Shown here in pieces: positions 13,689 through 17,841 of a stretch of DNA of 17,841 nucleotides. Below the pieces are notes generated by a model. It did no database searches and had not been told where the DNA came from. It worked only from the letters and a program-made list of their open reading frames with translations. The stretch comes from CAYGTK01 sp964352775 (GTDB lineage: Bacteria > Bacteroidota > Bacteroidia > Chitinophagales > CAIOSU01). The number at the start of each line of letters is the position of its first letter. Position 1 is the stretch's first letter. The stretch spans positions 1 through 17,841 of the forward strand of contig CAYGTK010000069.1 of NCBI GenBank assembly GCA_964352775.1. Direction: 5' to 3'. A program made the position numbers and the translations under genes.

Positions 13689-13762
13689 TGGATCGGTTTA
13701 GAGGAGTGTGATAGCGGGGTTTAGCTGGAAAACCAGAATTGACCAATATAGGTCTACAACCC

Positions 13763-16103
13763 ATGCAGGCACACACAACAAAACACTTTTTGACCCTTTT
13801 CTGGGTACTATCACTACTTTTTTTTGGAGGAAGAGAACTTTCTGCACAAAGTATTTGGGCAGAGACATTTGATTTGGCTGATGGAACTACCTCTTCTACT
13901 CAGTGGAGTATAGATATTTCTAACACTAATTATCAGAATAGTAATAACTATTTCGAAATACGCTCTAACCATTTTGAAGGTAGAGATCTTAGGGGGTATG
14001 CTTATTGGCTAAGTGATACCATTGATATAGAGGGTTACGATAAAGTTTTGTTAACTACAGATCTGTTTCAGGTTTCTGGGAATATGGACCCAGCAGACTC
14101 TATTATTGCTCAGTACAGAGTAGATGGAGGAGCTTGGACTAATTTGACCTTTGGTGTTCAGAACGATGATTTTTCATTAACAGTAAATGCATTTGCTAGC
14201 GCTTTAGTTGGAACTAGCTTACAGGTTCGGGTTAAAATGCAGATAGCTACTGGTGGTAACGAACGCTATGGTTTTGATAATGTAATAGTCAGTACTGTAG
14301 ACCTCGGTGGTGACAAAGTACTGGCAACGGGAGACAGTATTTTACTACGAGTTGATTCTACTTTCAACAGCTACTTCTGGAATGATGGAACATCTGGAAC
14401 AGAGCTTTTAGTTACTGAACCAGGGGAATACTCGGTTATTGCCGTTGATAGGGCAGGGGAAGTTTACGGTGATACCATTACTGTAAAAGCATTGCCAAGT
14501 AGTATTAGCGGAGATACGCTATTGTGCGATATGAGGTATTGGAGGTCGCTAAAAGTAGACCCAACATTAGTTAGTGGGTCTGATGATCTACAAAGTTTTC
14601 CTTTATTGATCAACCATATTGATTCCAACCTAGCTTTTTCAGCTGGAAAAGTGACCAATGCTAATGGTTACGATATACTTTTTTACAATACAGACTTAGA
14701 GCGTTTACCATATGAGCTAGAGGCGTATGATTCTAGCAATGGCGAAATAACGGTTTGGGTAACTATACCGAGCTTATCACCAAATACGGGTGCAACTATT
14801 TACATGGCCTATGGAAATGAGGATATAGCTACCAACTTATCTACTTCAGCAGTCTGGCAGGGTAGGTATGAAAGTGTTTGGCATTTAAATAGGTCAGCTA
14901 ATGATGCTTCAGGTAATGGCTACTCTGGTTCATTAAATGGACCATCATCTACTTCAGCAGTTATTTCAGGTGGTATGGACTTTGAAAGAGATGATAGCGA
15001 TTGGTTAGACCTTGGTGATAGCTTATCACTTTTTCAAGATGTAAGCCAGTTTACAATTAGTACTTGGCTACGGCCAGAAAGTTTTTCTGCAAATAATTAT
15101 TTATTGGCATTAGGTATCCAAGCGTCAACACCAAGCATTCTTTCAAGGGTTCAGTTTGAGGTGAGTAGTGCAGGTATTCCTGAAATAGGTTGCCGCATGC
15201 CTGATTCAACAGGTCTGCTAGTTTATAAAACGGCCACTTCTGCTCTTTCTTTAGGAAGATGGCAGTACCTAGCTGCGGTAGTGGATGTTGCCAATGATTC
15301 AGTAGCATTTTATCTGAATGGACAGCCATTAGTTATCGCTGGCGGTAGTTCAGTAAATTATTTCAGTAGAAAGAGTGATAATACTTTATCAGTAAATGGA
15401 GCAATAGCTAGCCAAGATGATGGTACTTCAGCTTATTTTGATGGAATACTTGATGAGTTCAGGGTCTCACAAACTATTCTTTCACAAGGATGGGTAGAAA
15501 CAGAGTTTAATAATCAACAAGATCCTTCTTCTTTTTATGTTTTGGGAACAGAACGTGAGTTTGAAGCTCCCCAATTAAATATTAGTGGTGATACGGCAAT
15601 ATGCTCAGGCGACTCCTTAAAAATTGGAGTGCTAAATACATTTCAGGATTATATCTGGAGTGATGGAAGAGTGTCTAATGCTATAATTGGCTATGCTGGA
15701 AATACTTATACAGTAACAGTTACTGATATTAGAGCTTGTGATTATACCGATGAGGTTAATATTATAGCTAGTACACAGAGTATAGACCTTGGAAGTGATG
15801 TTTCAATATGCGCAGGCGATCTAGCAATGTTGGTTGTAGACAGTTTTACCTCAATATCTTGGAGTACTTCTGAAACTACATCTTCTATTTTGGTGGGGGG
15901 TGGTCTTTACACCGTTACAGTTAAAGATAGTTTAGGTTGTGTAGCTTCAGATAGTGTAGAGGTATCTGAATTTACTCTTCCAACCGTAGATCTAGGTGAC
16001 GATACTATCATTTGCCAAAGCGATTCAATAATTATTTCTCTTTCTGGTTACTCCAATTATGAATGGAGCACAGGTGAAACGGATAGTGCTATTTCAATTA
16101 CCA
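13763..16103 (+). CDS. Giant repeat surface protein, N-terminal part up to the assembly gap
   Basis: The first ~780 residues of a very large exported protein, probably carried by the type IX secretion system. The ATG at 13763 is chosen over a TTG at 13739 because it directly begins the signal peptide (MQAHTTKHFLTLFWVLSLLF, cleavage likely after LSAQ). Domains in order, with approximate residues: a jelly-roll-like segment from WAETFDLADGTTSSTQWSI (34-178); a diverged copy of the later repeat (179-250); DUF2341 (about 256-365, from YWRSLKVDPTLVSGSDDLQS to MAYGNEDIATN); and a LamG/concanavalin-like domain (about 370-597, from SVWHLNRSANDASGNGYSG to ILDEFRVS). Three ~68-residue repeats then start at 15569, 15773 and 15974. 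DUF2341-LamG pairs usually bind polysaccharides, so an adhesin or particle-binding role is likely. The frame appears to end shortly after the N run, but that is an artefact of its arbitrary length; the gene continues at 16114. Confidence 0.88.
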
Positions 16104-16113
16104 NNNNNNNNNN
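16104..16113. other. Assembly gap (10 N) inside the giant gene
   Basis: Ten N separate the two halves of one repeat unit. Before the gap the unit ends at DSAISIT and after it resumes at VTNVNGC. Other units have seven residues between these points, so about 18 bases should be missing (or 18 plus whole units). That length restores the reading frame, whereas 10 does not. Confidence 0.95.
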
Positions 16114-17841
16114 CCGTAACTAACGTAAATGGATGTAGAGCTAGTGATAACATATTTCTGCAAGTTGTTCCTACTCCCTTTTTATCTCTTGGTGGAGATA
16201 TTGGGTTTTGTGTAGGAGATACTTTGGAACTTACCGTTCCTAACTATCCAAGCATTCTTTGGAGCACTGGAAGCACAGATAGTAGTATTCAGGTTTTTAA
16301 TACTGATACTTATTCACTTTCAATAACCGATAGCTTTGGTTGTGTAAATAGGGATACTATTACGGTTGCATTTAATTCGCTGCCGATAGTTGATCTTGGT
16401 AATGATACCACTCTCTGTGGTTGGGATCCTTTCTATATTGAAATGAGTGGCCTTAGTAACTATCAGTGGAGTAATGGTGATACTACACCTTCAACCACTA
16501 TAAATGGCCCTGGAACCTACACCCTTTGGACTTATGATTCCTTAGGTTGCTCTGCCAGCGATGATATTAAGGTCGATTTTATAGATCTTCCATTTGTTTA
16601 CCTTGGCCCTGATGAATCTTTTTGCCCAGGCGATAGTTTGACCCTTTATGCTGGCGATCACGCTATGTACAGTTGGAGTAATGGCAGCAATACTTCTAAG
16701 ATAACCGTTCAGCTACCAGCCGATGAAGGAACTTATATCGTGAAGGTATTTGATAGTTTGAACTGCACCTCTCAGGACACTATCATACTATCTACTATAG
16801 CTTTAGGTAGCTTAGATATAGGTCCAGATACTACTGTTTGTGATGGCGATCCTGTATATCTTGAAGCCTCTGGTTTTCCTTTTTATAGCTGGTCTATTGG
16901 CGGTAGCGATAGCTTTGCATACGCCTTTTGGGGCGGCGATGTATGGGTAGAAGCTTTTGATAGTAATTGGTGTATGGTAACAGATACCATGACCATATTT
17001 ACTGATACCGTACCAGACTTGATCGTTTTTAATATTGGAGATACTACTTCTTGTGTTGGCGATACACAAGTGTACATGGGGTTTACACCTGGCAATTACT
17101 TATGGAGTGATAGTAGCACGGGTACGTCTATTCAAGTATTCGAAACTGGATTTTATGGGGTTACCGTTACTGATGGAAATGGCTGTTCTAGTGGCGGTGC
17201 TATTTATATACCTTTTACCTACCCACCTGTAGTTGATCTGGGTAACGATACCAGTACTTGCTATGGTGGTCAAATAGAGTTGAGTGCTTCTGGTTATCCT
17301 TTTTATAGTTGGTCAACAGGAGACACCGATACTATCATTACTATTGATTCCTCAGGTACTTATATCCTATCAGTTTCAGATAGTTTTGGATGTCGCAACA
17401 GCGATACTATAACTATAAGTATTAATACTCTACCAGCTAGTATATTGGGGCCAGATATTACTGTTTGCCCCGGTGATAGTATTAAGATAGGACTATCAGG
17501 TTATTTGAATTATAACTGGAATACAGGGAAAACTAGTGATAGCATATTTGTGAGTGCGCTAGGGAACTATAGTGTTTCAGTAACCGATAGTTCAGGTTGT
17601 CAATATACTGATGATCTAGACCTAGATCTTTTCACCCTACCTAATCCAGACCTAGGAGCAAACCAAAGTATCTGCACAGGCGATAGCATCACCATCGGCG
17701 AGTCAGGTTACACGAGCTATAGCTGGAGTACAGGAGCGACAACAGATAGCATCACTATCAGTACAGCGGGCACGTACACGGTAACAGTAACAGACGCCAA
17801 CGGCTGTCAGAACAATGACGACCTCACCTTAAACCTATACG
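16114..17841 (+). CDS. Giant repeat surface protein, continuation after the gap (no end in window)
   Basis: This is the same gene as at 13763-16103, resumed in the frame whose first full codon is 16116 (reads VTNVNGCRASDNIF). It is open without a stop to the last base, about 575 residues, and consists only of repeats: the end of the third unit and then eight more. Conserved blocks include VDLGNDT, CPGDSL, YSWSTG, TDSI and GTYTVTVTDANGC. Two units are atypical: the one from 16797 has aromatic-rich WGGDVWVEAFDSNWC in place of GTYxVxVTD, and the one from 17007 has a GGAIYI end. A C-terminal sorting domain (type A or B, or a gliding-motility-associated C-terminus), expected for a T9SS substrate, would lie outside. 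The last unit (from 17631) has different codon use from all preceding ones. The full protein must exceed 1,350 residues. Confidence 0.85.

Larger units (their letters stand above)
15569..17841 (+). repeat. Tandem array of eleven Cys-paired ~69-residue repeats
   Basis: In-frame units start near 15569, 15773, 15974, 16167, 16374, 16581, 16797, 17007, 17217, 17424 and 17631; the last runs off the window. Complete unit lengths are 201-216 nt, apart from the gap-containing one. The shared pattern is xLPxxxLGxDxxxC-xGDxxxL-xxxGxxxYxWSxG-xTxxSIxV-xxxGxYxVxVTDxxGC-xxxDxxxV. The units are diverged from one another at the protein level. Every unit keeps two cysteines about 40 residues apart, one before the GD and one in the GC/NC near the end, suggesting a disulfide per domain. 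They resemble Ig/PKD-like and SprB-like beta-sandwich repeats of Bacteroidota adhesins. Confidence 0.88.

Noticed and set aside
13610..13711. A 33-codon plus-strand frame in the leader of the giant surface gene
   Set aside because: No ribosome site at proper spacing, no recognisable protein, and it overlaps the hairpin region; most likely chance.
13705..13736. TAGCGGGGTTTAGC superficially resembles the 3' part of a GEMM-I c-di-GMP riboswitch
   Set aside because: The conserved upstream core (a GCAAACC-like block and ACGCAAAGCC) is not present, so the likeness is partial and not supported.
16104..16125. Apparent stop codon ending the giant protein just after the N run
   Set aside because: It arises only because the gap is written as 10 bases; the repeat pattern continues in another frame and an 18-base gap restores it.
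16812..17095. Two minus-strand open frames within the repeat array
   Set aside because: They arise from the low-complexity coding repeats on the plus strand and show no signal of their own.
15569..17841. Regular ~207-nt periodicity considered as a CRISPR or DNA satellite
   Set aside because: The period is coding, in frame, with divergent DNA and conserved protein pattern; no short identical direct repeats with spacers.

Overview
The window looks like a Bacteroidota chromosome segment, most likely from a marine member of the Flavobacteriales. The evidence is the gene order (rpoZ-coaBC-DUF4835/PorD-recN behind dapA and bamD), core promoters of the TTG-N20-TAnnTTTG type, scarce Shine-Dalgarno sequences, and a giant Cys-paired repeat protein of the kind exported by type IX secretion systems. 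Genus cannot be fixed from sequence alone. The DNA is a scaffold: there is a 10-N run at 16104-16113, and the window stops inside a tandem-repeat gene.

Left block (1-6612, minus strand): a compact run of eight housekeeping genes, read right to left as accA, DUF6913, dapA, bamD, rpoZ, coaBC, porD (DUF4835) and recN (cut by the window edge). They are almost contiguous or overlapping, so they probably form one long operon, with a strong internal promoter in front of bamD. Functions span fatty-acid initiation, lysine/peptidoglycan precursor synthesis, outer-membrane assembly, RNA polymerase omega, coenzyme A synthesis, type IX secretion and recombination repair.

Middle block (6640-10500): a tRNA-Asp(GTC) with its own consensus promoter and a strong downstream terminator. 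It is followed by a small Crp/Fnr-family regulator and a membrane fatty acid hydroxylase/sterol desaturase. Between these two genes lies a perfect 16-bp palindrome containing TTGAC-N4-GTCAA, which fits the FNR-like ExxSR recognition helix of the regulator. It sits where an activator would act on the hydroxylase promoter. Next come a divergent pair (an N-terminally short DUF2027-Smr protein and a SAM methyltransferase) and a small secreted beta-rich protein of unknown function.

Right block (10508-17841): on the minus strand, a GT-C (family 39-like) membrane glycosyltransferase and a CoxE-type VWA protein without its usual MoxR ATPase partner next door. On the plus strand, after a 184-nt leader, is the 5' part of a giant surface protein: signal peptide, jelly-roll-like region, DUF2341, LamG, then at least eleven ~69-residue repeats each with two conserved cysteines. 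The gene runs across the assembly gap and off the window end. The last visible repeat has a sharply different codon choice, hinting at a recently amplified array beyond the edge.

Several genes in the middle and right blocks have a TAnnTTTG-type -7 element only 3-6 nt before the start codon, suggesting leaderless or nearly leaderless mRNAs. No intergenic stretch exceeds 300 nt. I saw no CRISPR array, insertion sequence or prophage.
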